From contig DASWNP010000008.1 in the NCBI GenBank assembly GCA_036399175.1, positions 1 to 48,430 on the forward strand: a stretch of 48,430 nucleotides of DNA, given 5' to 3'. Source of the stretch: DASWNP01 sp036399175 (GTDB lineage: Bacteria > Acidobacteriota > Blastocatellia > Pyrinomonadales > Pyrinomonadaceae). The stretch's first letter is position 1; every line of letters starts with the position of its first letter. Positions 1 to 8,398 of the stretch are shown here, piece after piece. A program made the position numbers and the translations under genes. The notes below the pieces were generated by a model that was given only the letters and a program-made list of their open reading frames with translations, was not told the DNA's origin and did not search any database.

Positions 1-99
1 ATGAACGTTCATCTCGCCGCGTCTTCTCTGTTTTCGTGCTTCCTGAGCTTCGCGCTTCGTCCCGGTTTTACGGCTCTTCGCAAGCGCCGCCTGCGAGCT

Positions 100-2778
100 T
101 TATTTGAGGGGCTCGTCGCTTGAGTCGGCGGGGCGTCCGCCTTTGTCTGCGGCGCGCAGCACCCCGCTCTGGTCGATGAAGAAGGAACGGCGCCCTTTTT
201 CGGGATAGGCGGTGGGCGTGGCCGTCGCTTCAAAACGGTCGCCCGAGATGCTCAGCTCGATTTTGTAGCCGGGATTGTTCAGATAAAAATCGGGCATCTG
301 TTTGGCGGCGACGAGCTGTTCAAGGGTGGCGTAAGCGCCTCGCCCTTTGCCTTCCTTGTAGTCGGTCTCCACCTCGTTGAGATGCATGAGCGCGTCGATG
401 GCGTGATTCTCGTTGTTGCGGATAGGAGCCTGTTTGGCGTCTATCCTTTCGTGGGCGACGAACATGGCGAGCAGATTTCGCGGCAGACGAACTTCGTGGA
501 GCGCGCCGTCGCCTTCGTCCGAGACGACGTGAGAGACCGAGCCGGGCTCAAGGCTGAGCGGCAGGAGCAGGCTTCTGGATTCGGCGTCGGTGGCCTCTTC
601 GGCGGCTCGCCGGGCGTCGGCGAAGACGCTCTTGAGAAACGTGTGCGAGATGTAAACCTGTCCGAGCGATTGTTTGGGCTGCCAGCGAGTGGAGGCGCGA
701 AACTCTTCGCTCGCGGCGAGCGTCTGCCCTTTAGAGTAAGCATCGACGAGGCGCTGCATCGAGGCGGCATTCGGCGAGTAGGCGAGGAAGTTTCCGATGA
801 AGGCGAAGGCTCCCTGCGAGAAGGTCAGAATCTCGACGCCGTTGGTCGTCTTCGAGCCCTTCGCCAGGTCGTCGAGCTTCTTTAAGCCGAGCGCGACCAA
901 CAGGCGCGGCAGGATGCGTTGCAGCTTCTCTTTGTCCTTGAGCGAGATGAGGACGATGGTCTCCGTCGAGCGCGAAGAGACGGGCGCAGACGATCTCGCC
1001 GACGAACCCATGAACCACGCGGACGGAACGTTGAAGGCGACTTCGCTGCCGAGCGAGCCGATGAGGTCTTCCTTGATCTTGAAGCCGAGAAGCTTCTCAA
1101 GCGCGGCGAGTCGGGAATCTACCCCGTCTTCCTTCGCGTCGGGCGTCGCCTGCGGCTGCGGAACGGGGGGCGGAACGTTTCCGGGATTAGCGCCGCCCGC
1201 GCCCGCGAACTCGGCGGGCGGAGGCGGCATCGATTCCTCTATCTCTTTCTCGCGCTCGACGGCCAAGCCCATCATGCGTTCGTACATCTGGGGCAGGTCG
1301 AGCGAGGTGGAGGCGAAGATGTCCGTGTCGCCCGGCATGAGCGCCGACGCTTCGTGCGCGAGCGGCGCGCTGAAGGTGAGGATAGGGAAGAAGGGAACGA
1401 CGCTGCCCTTCGCGTCCGGCGCGCTCAGGAGCAGCGCGCGGACGGCGAGCGAATCGCCCTCCATGTTGGCCGCAAACCCGATGGCTTGAGGCCATTTGTC
1501 GTCCATCCCGCGAGAGTAGAAGAGCGACGAGAGAAGTATCTCGGCGACCGGAGGGCCGGCCTCCAACGTCGCTTCTTCCCGGCCATGCTCCTCTGCGTCG
1601 AGCGCCTCGGACTCTTCCGCCCCCAAAGCGCCGACAGCCGCCGCGTCCTGCGAAGCTTCGCCCGACAAGACGGCCTCCACCGAAGGAGAAGGCGCTACCT
1701 CGGCCTCCGTGTTCGCGCTCTCCGTCTCGGCTTCGTTCTGAAGCGCAGCCACCTCTTCAGGAGTCATGCTGGCCGTCTCGACCGTCGAGGTGATTTCGTC
1801 GGTATTAGCGCCCTGCATGGCGCGCTGCTCGGCGGCCTCCCTGGTGCGCTTCATGGCGCGCTGCATGAGGTCGAAGTCGAAATAGACGAAGAGCGACTCG
1901 CCACTGAAACGGCTGCGCGCGAGCTTGAAAGCGGGCTGATTCGAGAGCAGTTTGGTGGCGTCGGGGCGCAGGGTCTTGAGCTTGAGTTCCGTCTCGCTCA
2001 GGACGATGAGACTGCCCGCGCGCTTGACGTGGAAAGGCAGGGCTGAAGCGCTGCTTCTTCTTCTCTCCGCGCTGAGCCTCGCCACGCGCCGCCTGGGAGG
2101 GTCGGACGAGTTCGCGTTCAAAGGAGTCCCGGCCAGAGCCTCGTCGGGAACATTCTTCGGGGGCACGACCGAAGTGAGGAAGTCGCGTAGCTGCGGCGTG
2201 AACTTTTGCGCGGCCTCTTCGGAGGGAAGCTCCAGCGCGACGAGACCCTGCGGCTGCGTCGGGTCGAAAGACATTCCGGCGAAGAACAGGCGCGAAGTGG
2301 CTAGAGTCTCGGCGTGCGCTTCGACGAAATCCGCTACCTGCTTCAACTGCTCGGGCGCATCCTTCATCGACCAGAACGGGCGCAGCAGTTCGAGCAAGCC
2401 CCCGGGCTGCATCTGCTGGCCGACCATCCGAACTTCGCCGTAGAGCGCGAAGGTGTCGGACGGAAGCAGCGTGTCGAAGGTGTAGCCGTCTTCGGCGCGC
2501 TCGCGCGCGGCGTCTGCGCCGGAGGGTTTGGGCTGGGCGGTCGAGGCCGGCGTCGTCGTGGTGTTGGCGCGTTGCGCCGAGGGCGCGGGGCGGCTCGTCG
2601 AAGGCTGCGAAGGCTTGTTCGAGCTGTTCGCGCCCGGTCTTCTCGACGCGGCGCTCGTGCGCGTTCGTTTCGCCGAACGAGACGAAGGCCGACGCTTCTG
2701 CGCGAGGGCTGGAACGAGGGTGAGCAGGAGGGAGAGGACGAGCGCCGTCAAACTTACGCAACGCCTGGATGTCTTCAT
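100..2778 (-). CDS. Large exported DUF3352-like protein
   Basis: 892 residues. The frame opens further upstream, but the ATG at 2778 is chosen because GAGGAAG lies 6 nt before it and because the protein then begins with a classical signal peptide (residues 1-26, ending ALA-Q). Residues 27-90 are a Ser/Thr/Pro/Arg low-complexity linker. The folded part begins near DGYTFDTLLPSDT. An acidic insert (runs of E/A, about residues 310-380) and a Pro-rich stretch (PPPPAEF, later PPPVPQPQ) interrupt it. The repeated layout (threshold-like LPSDT start, KLLGFKIKEDLIGSLGSE, ILISLKDKEKL) resembles DUF3352 proteins, which have no established function. It is probably periplasmic or cell-surface. It is the last gene of the minus-strand run and lies behind pcrA across a repeat element. 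The export call is firm; the family call is moderate. Confidence 0.6.
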   Translation of the reverse strand: MKTSRRCVSLTALVLSLLLTLVPALAQKRRPSSRSAKRTRTSAASRRPGANSSNKPSQPSTSRPAPSAQRANTTTTPASTAQPKPSGADAARERAEDGYTFDTLLPSDTFALYGEVRMVGQQMQPGGLLELLRPFWSMKDAPEQLKQVADFVEAHAETLATSRLFFAGMSFDPTQPQGLVALELPSEEAAQKFTPQLRDFLTSVVPPKNVPDEALAGTPLNANSSDPPRRRVARLSAERRRSSASALPFHVKRAGSLIVLSETELKLKTLRPDATKLLSNQPAFKLARSRFSGESLFVYFDFDLMQRAMKRTREAAEQRAMQGANTDEITSTVETASMTPEEVAALQNEAETESANTEAEVAPSPSVEAVLSGEASQDAAAVGALGAEESEALDAEEHGREEATLEAGPPVAEILLSSLFYSRGMDDKWPQAIGFAANMEGDSLAVRALLLSAPDAKGSVVPFFPILTFSAPLAHEASALMPGDTDIFASTSLDLPQMYERMMGLAVEREKEIEESMPPPPAEFAGAGGANPGNVPPPVPQPQATPDAKEDGVDSRLAALEKLLGFKIKEDLIGSLGSEVAFNVPSAWFMGSSARSSAPVSSRSTETIVLISLKDKEKLQRILPRLLVALGLKKLDDLAKGSKTTNGVEILTFSQGAFAFIGNFLAYSPNAASMQRLVDAYSKGQTLAASEEFRASTRWQPKQSLGQVYISHTFLKSVFADARRAAEEATDAESRSLLLPLSLEPGSVSHVVSDEGDGALHEVRLPRNLLAMFVAHERIDAKQAPIRNNENHAIDALMHLNEVETDYKEGKGRGAYATLEQLVAAKQMPDFYLNNPGYKIELSISGDRFEATATPTAYPEKGRRSFFIDQSGVLRAADKGGRPADSSDEPLK

Positions 2779-2941
2779 GCAAAACTTCCTCGGGTTGGAA
2801 AAACCGAAGCTCAGGAATTTTTCGCCGCCGGTTGGACGCGGCCTCGCCGGGGAGCACGGGCGCGCCGGGTCAGGTCTTCGAGGCCGTAGAGAATTATGAC
2901 AGGTCTGGGCTGTTTGTTGTAGAGCGAAAATCGCTGAAATC

Positions 2942-3096
2942 GACAGCAAAGAAATTAACAGGGATAGACAGGATAAAGACAAATGATGAATGCGGAATGA
3001 TGAATGATGAATTCAAAACCAAAGCTTTCTGCTTTTCATTCCGCATTCATCATTCCGCATTCATCATTTCTATTCATCCCTGTTAATTTCTTTGTC
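2942..3096. repeat. Heptamer palindrome element E1 (GATGAAT type, with nonamer outer arms)
   Basis: The outer arms are 18-nt perfect inverted copies (2948-2965, AAAGAAATTAACAGGGAT, against 3076-3093). Inside them are inverted arrays of the 7-mer AATGATG/AATGCGG (from about 2982 and back from about 3069), and the GCGG variant unit sits in the same register in both arms. The element fills the space between the pcrA stop codon (3095-3097) and the 5' region of the DUF3352-like gene. Part of the pcrA stop codon lies in the right arm. The transcript could form a hairpin tens of base pairs long. The left arm closely matches the reverse complement of the right arm of the element at 27776-27929. Confidence 0.9.
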
Positions 3097-5482
3097 AGGC
3101 TTTTTCGAGTCCGGCGTATTTCTCAATCAGCTTTTTCTGGCCGAAGCCGGGGAAACTGACGGTGAGCTTGGCCGTGTCGCCCGTGCCCTCGCGGCGGAGC
3201 ACGAGGCCGCGACCGTATTTCGGATGTCGAACGTGTGTGCCGGGCGCGAAGTCGCCGCCGCTCGCGGAAGAGGATGAAGCGGCGCTGCCGCTCGCAGTGC
3301 TGCTGCCGCTCCTGTTTGCGGGAGCGCCGGGTCGTCGTCCGGCGCTCGGGGGGGGCGGCGGCGGCGCGCTCGACCTGTTCAGTTTCTCGCCGCGCTGGCG
3401 GAAAAACTCTGCGATGGAATCGACGCTGTCGTAGGTCTTACCGCTATAAGATTTTCGCTCGCCGCCCGTTTCGCCGCGAAGCGCCTTCGCCGCGTGACGG
3501 CTGTCCAACGCTGAAGAGCCGCGCGCAAACGAGAGCCACGATGCGCCGCGCGACAAGTCTTCCATCAGCTCAAGCGGCATCTCGTTCAAAAACTGCGAAG
3601 GCTCGGAGGCCATCTCTTCGCCGTAGACGCGACGCTTCATCGCGTGTGTCACGTAGAGGAAACGCTCGGCGCGCGTGATAGCCACGTAGCAGAGCCGCCG
3701 CTCCTCTTCAAGCTCGGCCGCATCACTCGCCGCGCGCGAGTGAGGAAAGAGTCCGTCTTCCATGCCGACGACGAAGACGAGCGGAAACTCCAAGCCCTTG
3801 GCCGAGTGCATCGTCAAAAGCGTGACGGGCGCGTTTCGTTTGTACTGGTCTGTATCGGAGACGAGCGCCGCCGCGTCGATGAAGTCGCGCAAGCCGCCGC
3901 CCTCCTGCGCGTCGTAATCGACCGCCGCGTTGACCAGCTCCTGCAAGTTCTCCAGCCGCGCTTCGGATTCCTCCGTGCCCTCGGTCTTGAGCGAAAGCTC
4001 GTAGCCCGTGTCGAGTATCGCCGCCTTGACCACCTCGCTCGCCGTCTCCTTCTGCGCGAGGGCGACGAGGCGAGTGATAATCTGCTGGAAGTTTTTCAGA
4101 GCCGACACGGCGCGCGGGCTGAAGCCTTCGCCCTGCTCGGCGATAATCGCAATCGCTTCCCAGTGAGAGACGCCGTAGTCGCGCGCTCGACGCTCAAGCT
4201 CGTCGAGCGTCTGCTTGCCCAAGCCTCGCACGGGGCTGTTGATAACGCGCATGAGCGCGATGGAATCGTGCGGATTCAGGGCGAGCTTGAGGTAAGCGAC
4301 GATGTCGCGCACCTCGGCGCGCTCGTAGAAGGAGAAGCCGCCGACGATGTTGTAAGGCAGGCCGACCCTTCGCATCGCTTCTTCAAAGACGCGCGACTGA
4401 GCGTTAGTTCGATAGAGCACGGCCGCGCGGATGTCGTACTCCTCGCGCATGTGCTCCTGAATCTTCGAGGCGACGAAGCGCGCTTCCGCATCGGCGTCGA
4501 GCGCCTGGTAGTAGCGTATCCGCTCGCCCGAAGGGTTGGCCGTCCAGAGGTTCTTGCCCTTGCGCTCACGATTGTTTTTGACGACCGCCCCGGCGGCGTC
4601 GAGGATGGTCTGCGTCGAGCGATAGTTCTGCTCAAGTCGAATCACTTTCGCATCGGGGTAATGCTGCTCGAAGTTGAGGATGTTCGAGATGTCGGCTCCT
4701 CGCCATTTGTAGATTGATTGATCCTCGTCCCCGACTACGCAGATGTTCTGCTGGCGCTCGGTGAGAAAATGTATGAGGGCGAACTGGAGGCTGTTGGTGT
4801 CCTGGTATTCATCAACGAGGATGTAGCGGAAACGCTCGTTGTAGCGGGCGCGCGCCTCTTCGCTTTTGCGCAGCAGCTTGACGGTCTTGATGAGCAGGTC
4901 GTCGAAGTCGAGCGCGTTGTTGTTGACGAGGCGTTCTTCGTAGAGACGAAAGACGCGCGCGATGGCCGCGCGACGTTCGTCGCCGTGCTCGACGCGCGCG
5001 GCGTAAGTTTCGGCGTCGAGACCGCTGTTCTTGGCGTGGCTGATGGCAGACTGCACCTGCCGCGCGCCGAGGCGCTGGTCGTCGTAGCCCAAATCCTTGA
5101 CGCAGGCTTTGACGACGCGAACCGAATCGTCCTGGTCGTAGATGGTGAAAGAGCGCGTGTAGCCTTCTTCGAGCAGTTGGATGTCGCGGCGCAGGATGCG
5201 AACGCAAAGGCTGTGGAAGGTAGAGATGAGCGGCGCGCTCTGCAAACGCTCTGCGCGCAGAAGGTCTTCGACGCGCTCGCGCATCTCCTGCGCCGCCTTG
5301 TTCGTGAACGTCACGGCCAGAATGTTGTTCGGAGACACGCCGCGCTCGGCGATGAGATAAGCGATGCGCACCGTGATGACGCGCGTCTTCCCCGAGCCCG
5401 CGCCCGCTAAGATAAGCAGCGCCCCTTCCGTCGCCATCACGGCCTCGCGCTGCTGTTCGTTGAGAGAGGAAAGTAAGTCCAT
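3095..5482 (-). CDS. pcrA: UvrD/PcrA-type superfamily 1A DNA helicase
   Basis: 795 residues. ATP-dependent 3'-5' DNA helicase of the UvrD/Rep/PcrA family, which acts in nucleotide excision and mismatch repair and in clearing replication forks. All superfamily 1 motifs are visible: Walker A GAGSGKT (27-33), DEYQDT, GDEDQSIYKWRGAD, QNYRST, TMHSAKGLEFP and CYVAITRAE. The C-terminus carries the PcrA-type module (HPKYGRG...LTVSFPGFGQKKLI), preceded by an unusual Pro/Ser/Gly low-complexity linker. The start is fixed by the conserved MDLLSSLNEQQREAV opening. No Shine-Dalgarno is visible: a heptamer palindrome begins only 4 nt upstream of the ATG and runs to the stop codon of the preceding isochorismatase gene. 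Co-transcription with that gene is likely. Confidence 0.96.
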   Translation of the reverse strand: MDLLSSLNEQQREAVMATEGALLILAGAGSGKTRVITVRIAYLIAERGVSPNNILAVTFTNKAAQEMRERVEDLLRAERLQSAPLISTFHSLCVRILRRDIQLLEEGYTRSFTIYDQDDSVRVVKACVKDLGYDDQRLGARQVQSAISHAKNSGLDAETYAARVEHGDERRAAIARVFRLYEERLVNNNALDFDDLLIKTVKLLRKSEEARARYNERFRYILVDEYQDTNSLQFALIHFLTERQQNICVVGDEDQSIYKWRGADISNILNFEQHYPDAKVIRLEQNYRSTQTILDAAGAVVKNNRERKGKNLWTANPSGERIRYYQALDADAEARFVASKIQEHMREEYDIRAAVLYRTNAQSRVFEEAMRRVGLPYNIVGGFSFYERAEVRDIVAYLKLALNPHDSIALMRVINSPVRGLGKQTLDELERRARDYGVSHWEAIAIIAEQGEGFSPRAVSALKNFQQIITRLVALAQKETASEVVKAAILDTGYELSLKTEGTEESEARLENLQELVNAAVDYDAQEGGGLRDFIDAAALVSDTDQYKRNAPVTLLTMHSAKGLEFPLVFVVGMEDGLFPHSRAASDAAELEEERRLCYVAITRAERFLYVTHAMKRRVYGEEMASEPSQFLNEMPLELMEDLSRGASWLSFARGSSALDSRHAAKALRGETGGERKSYSGKTYDSVDSIAEFFRQRGEKLNRSSAPPPPPPSAGRRPGAPANRSGSSTASGSAASSSSASGGDFAPGTHVRHPKYGRGLVLRREGTGDTAKLTVSFPGFGQKKLIEKYAGLEKA

Positions 5483-5486
5483 AAAG

Positions 5487-5576
5487 AGTTTTCAGTTTTC
5501 AGTTTTCAGTTTTCAGTTTCAGTAGTTACGGCGCACGCAACGCTTCGTCCTGCTGAAAACTGAAAACTGAAAACTT
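5487..5576. repeat. Heptamer palindrome element E2 (CAGTTTT type)
   Basis: The left arm (about 5487-5522) is five units of the 7-mer CAGTTTT, the last one short by a T. The right arm (5553-5576) is its inverse, about three units of CTGAAAA. The loop is about 30 nt. The element occupies the whole spacer between the isochorismatase stop codon (5576-5578, touched by the right arm) and the pcrA start (5482). It leaves no room for an ordinary promoter or Shine-Dalgarno. Confidence 0.92.
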
Positions 5577-6133
5577 CATTTGACGAGTTTCTGAATCGCT
5601 TTGAACTGTTCGTGTCCGGCGTCGCGGATAAGCTCGAAGAGCGCCAGCTCGGTGCTGGAGGGAAGCGCGCCGCTCTGCTGCATCTTGGAGAGGCCGAGCT
5701 GTCTATTTTCGGGGGAGCGCGAAGTGATGCAGTCTGTGAGCAGGTGAACCTGAAAGCCTCTGGCGAGCAGGTCGTGCGTCGTCTGGTTGACGCAGATGTG
5801 CGCTTCGATGCCGCAGACGAGAATCTGTCGCGCCGCGGTGGCGGAGAGCTGCGCGACGAAGCGCTGAGCGCCGCAGGAGCTGAAGGCCGTCTTCTCGATT
5901 ATCTCCTGCTCGGCGGGTAGCGCCGCTCGAATCTCTTCGGCGGTGCGCCCGAGCCCCTTCGGATATTGCTCGGTGACGAGGACAGGAAGCTTCAAGAGCC
6001 GCGCGGCCTCAGCGACGACGCCGATGCGCGCGGCAATCTGCGCGAAGTCCGGCATGACGGGGCGAAAAGCCTCCTGCACGTCGATGATGACGAGCGCGGC
6101 GCGCTCAAGAGCGAGTGTGTTTTCGTGTCGCAT
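5576..6133 (-). CDS. Isochorismatase-family (nicotinamidase-like) cysteine hydrolase
   Basis: 185 residues from the ATG at 6133 (GGAG 10 nt upstream); the longer frame has a Cys/Phe-rich extension that does not fit the family. The catalytic triad of isochorismatase-like hydrolases is present: Asp18 (LVIIDVQ), Lys81 (IEKTAFS) and Cys114 (GIEAHICV), together with the cis-peptide region before the Cys. The YcaC/nicotinamidase-related group hydrolyses amide or ester bonds; the substrate cannot be read from the sequence. It is cytoplasmic, with no signal peptide. It is followed directly by pcrA and preceded by the carboxypeptidase-regulatory-like genes, with heptamer palindromes on both sides. Confidence 0.85.
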   Translation of the reverse strand: MRHENTLALERAALVIIDVQEAFRPVMPDFAQIAARIGVVAEAARLLKLPVLVTEQYPKGLGRTAEEIRAALPAEQEIIEKTAFSSCGAQRFVAQLSATAARQILVCGIEAHICVNQTTHDLLARGFQVHLLTDCITSRSPENRQLGLSKMQQSGALPSSTELALFELIRDAGHEQFKAIQKLVK

Positions 6134-6177
6134 GGAATGACGGCTCCGAAAAACATTTAAGCACACAGACTGAAGAA

Positions 6178-6260
6178 GGCAAAAGTAAAAAGGCAAAAGG
6201 CAAAAGTGAGGAATGAGCTTAAGTCTTCACCTTTGCCTTTTGCCCTTTTACTTTTGCCTT
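6178..6260. repeat. Heptamer palindrome element E3 (GGCAAAA type)
   Basis: The left arm (about 6178-6211) contains GGCAAAAG units with a TAAAAA interruption. The right arm (about 6228-6258) is the inverse, CCTTTTGCCCTTTT and similar. The right arm runs into the end of the carboxypeptidase-regulatory-like gene: its last three sense codons and its TAA (6248-6250) read GGCAAAAGTAA, which is repeat sequence. The element sits upstream of the isochorismatase gene, whose ATG is 44 nt beyond the arm. Confidence 0.9.
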
Positions 6261-8398
6261 AAAGTGAAGCCGTCGATGCGCTGGCAGGGTTGAAGCTCGA
6301 CGGAGATGTCGGCGGCTTCGGCGTCGCGCAGGAGGCTCAGGCGCGTCTGTCTGTCCCAGGCTGCGTGGCGCGGCGTCGCTTCCTGCGCGGTGTCGGCTGT
6401 GAGGGGACGCGCGAGCAGCCGGTAGCGTCCGGGCGCGAGGTTGGAGAAGGCGAAAGCGCCGTCGGCGGCGACGGGCGCTTCGGCGAAGCGTAGCGCGTTG
6501 TCGGCCTCGTCTCTGCCGACGGGAACGAGGTAGACGCGAAACCGTTCGGGATTCGGAAGGCGCGCGCCTTCTTCGGCGGCGACGAGCTGGCCGCGCAGCG
6601 AGGCCGCGCCGAAGGCGAGACGCAGGCTCAGATTCGTCAGAGCGTCGCCGGGATTGACGACGAGCCAGTCGCTCGCCGGGGCGGCGTTGGCCGAGCCGGG
6701 TGAAGATGCGACGGGCATGGATACGATGGGTTGCTTCGTGGTCGCCGTCTGCGTCTGGCGCGCGACGGGGGAAGAGGACGGTGAAGTCTCGGCGCTTTTC
6801 TCCCTTCTCGTCATCGGCTGTTGATAGTTGTTCGAGCCGGCGGACGAAGCGTGGACGTTTGCGGGCAGCGTGAGCGAGCCGACGTACCAATCGGGGCCGG
6901 GAGGCGCGGCGTCGAGGCGGAAGCGTCCGGGCTCAAGATTGCGGAAGGAGAAATCGCCCTGCGCGTCGGGCGTTGTGTCGTAGCGCGGGAAGGCGCGCAT
7001 GTGGGTTCTGGAAGAGTCTCTGGGATCGCGCCGGAGGATGACGGCGACCTCGCGCGGCGACGCGGCGGGCGCGTCTCTGCCCGCGCATTCGTTCTTCTGA
7101 CGCGCCGCATCTGCGTAGGTCGCGGAATCGAGCTGCACGCGCCCGCTGACCTTTGCGAGCGCGGCGAGCCTGAGCGTCAGGCCGCTCGTATCCGCGCCGC
7201 GCACGGAGACGCGCATCGGCTGCGACGTTTGCAACATCTCGCCCTTCGAGATATAGCGCGCGCTCAGCTCATATTCGCCGTCGGCCACCGCATCGAATTT
7301 GAAGGTGCGGTTGCTGTCGCCGCCTCGCCCGTCGATTCCTGTAAACTCGGTCATGCCTGTCGCCGCGTGCGTGAGAGAGATGCTGACGCCGCTTCTCTCG
7401 TCGCCGAGGTCGATGCTGCCTTCGACCCTGCCGCTAATCGAGTGTCCGGGCTCGACGCGATAACGAATGTCCACGCCGCCGGTCTCCTGCCCTGCGCGCA
7501 CCGTCACTTCCGACGCACCGTCGCGCGAGCTTGATGGATAGTAAGTCGGAACCTCTCTGTCGGAGGCGAGCGAGAAGGCGAAGAAACGACTGAAGCCTCC
7601 CGCGCCGACGAGGTAGACGCCGGGAGGGAGTCCGTAGATTCTGTAGACGCCCCGGTCGTCGGTCTGTCGTTCAAGCCCGTAGAACTGACCTGAAGCCGGA
7701 TGCGCGCGACCGTCGAGGTCGTGCAGGTAGACGGCGCGCACACGCGCGGCGACGAGGGGCTCGCCGTTCTCGTCCGTCACCGTGCCGGTGATGACGCCGC
7801 CCTTCATCAACGTCAGGTGGACGAAATCGCCGACGCGATAATAGACGCGCTCGCCGCGCTCGACGAGCGGGTCGGGCATCAACACGTATGACGCGGCGGC
7901 GGCGCGGACGAGATAGGGGGAAGGCTCAAGATTATCCAGCCGAAATCTGCCGTCCTCGTCCGTGCTGCTCGCCAGCGGAGAAAGCGAAGCGACGCCCGGC
8001 GCTGCGGCGAAGACGACTACGCCCGCCATCGGCTCGCCGTCTTCGCCGACGACGCGCCCCGTAAGCGAGCCCAAAGCGCGGACGCCGCTTCCGCCGCGAG
8101 CCTTTTCGGTCGGACTGGCCTTCTGAGCTTCCTTCGACGGCGCGGGCGTCGCCTGCGTCGATGTCGTAGGCGCATCAATCGTCACGCGAGGTTGCTGCGC
8201 GAAGTTGGCTGAAGGAGAGACGGCGACGAAGAGCGCAGCGAAAAGAACAGCGGCGAGAAGAAACGGCGCGCGCGAGCGTGCAGAGCGACGCGTCAGCTGT
8301 CGGCTGCCCGACTTGCCCCGACCGTCTCGCCGGCTGCGCTTAGTTCGCCTGCTTTGCCTTCGCGCGGCGCGAATTGTGAGGATGAAGAGAATGCTCAT
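6248..8398 (-). CDS. Exported carboxypeptidase-regulatory-like (Ig-like) protein 2
   Basis: 716 residues. The ATG at 8398 overlaps the TGA of the upstream paralogue by 4 nt (ATGA), which suggests translational coupling and supports this start. A long basic N-terminus (about 44 residues) precedes a hydrophobic export segment (APFLLAAVLFAALFVAV). The rest is a string of beta-sandwich repeats of the CarboxypepD_reg type, seen as GRVVGEDGEPMAGV, GTVTDENGEPLVAARV, GRVEGSIDLGD and several FRLDNLEP-/FSNLAPGRYRL-type endings. Such proteins are abundant in Acidobacteriota and are probably structural or carbohydrate-interacting at the cell surface; no catalytic motif is visible. The last codons and the stop are made of a GGCAAAA repeat element. 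Confidence 0.8.
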   Translation of the reverse strand: MSILFILTIRAARRQSRRTKRSRRDGRGKSGSRQLTRRSARSRAPFLLAAVLFAALFVAVSPSANFAQQPRVTIDAPTTSTQATPAPSKEAQKASPTEKARGGSGVRALGSLTGRVVGEDGEPMAGVVVFAAAPGVASLSPLASSTDEDGRFRLDNLEPSPYLVRAAAASYVLMPDPLVERGERVYYRVGDFVHLTLMKGGVITGTVTDENGEPLVAARVRAVYLHDLDGRAHPASGQFYGLERQTDDRGVYRIYGLPPGVYLVGAGGFSRFFAFSLASDREVPTYYPSSSRDGASEVTVRAGQETGGVDIRYRVEPGHSISGRVEGSIDLGDERSGVSISLTHAATGMTEFTGIDGRGGDSNRTFKFDAVADGEYELSARYISKGEMLQTSQPMRVSVRGADTSGLTLRLAALAKVSGRVQLDSATYADAARQKNECAGRDAPAASPREVAVILRRDPRDSSRTHMRAFPRYDTTPDAQGDFSFRNLEPGRFRLDAAPPGPDWYVGSLTLPANVHASSAGSNNYQQPMTRREKSAETSPSSSPVARQTQTATTKQPIVSMPVASSPGSANAAPASDWLVVNPGDALTNLSLRLAFGAASLRGQLVAAEEGARLPNPERFRVYLVPVGRDEADNALRFAEAPVAADGAFAFSNLAPGRYRLLARPLTADTAQEATPRHAAWDRQTRLSLLRDAEAADISVELQPCQRIDGFTLRQK

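Noticed and set aside
1..12. Perfect palindrome ATGAACGTTCAT at the window edge
   Set aside because: Too short to be meaningful by itself and truncated at the edge.
3644..4717. 357-residue frame antisense to pcrA
   Set aside because: It shadows the helicase, whose motifs are complete on the other strand.
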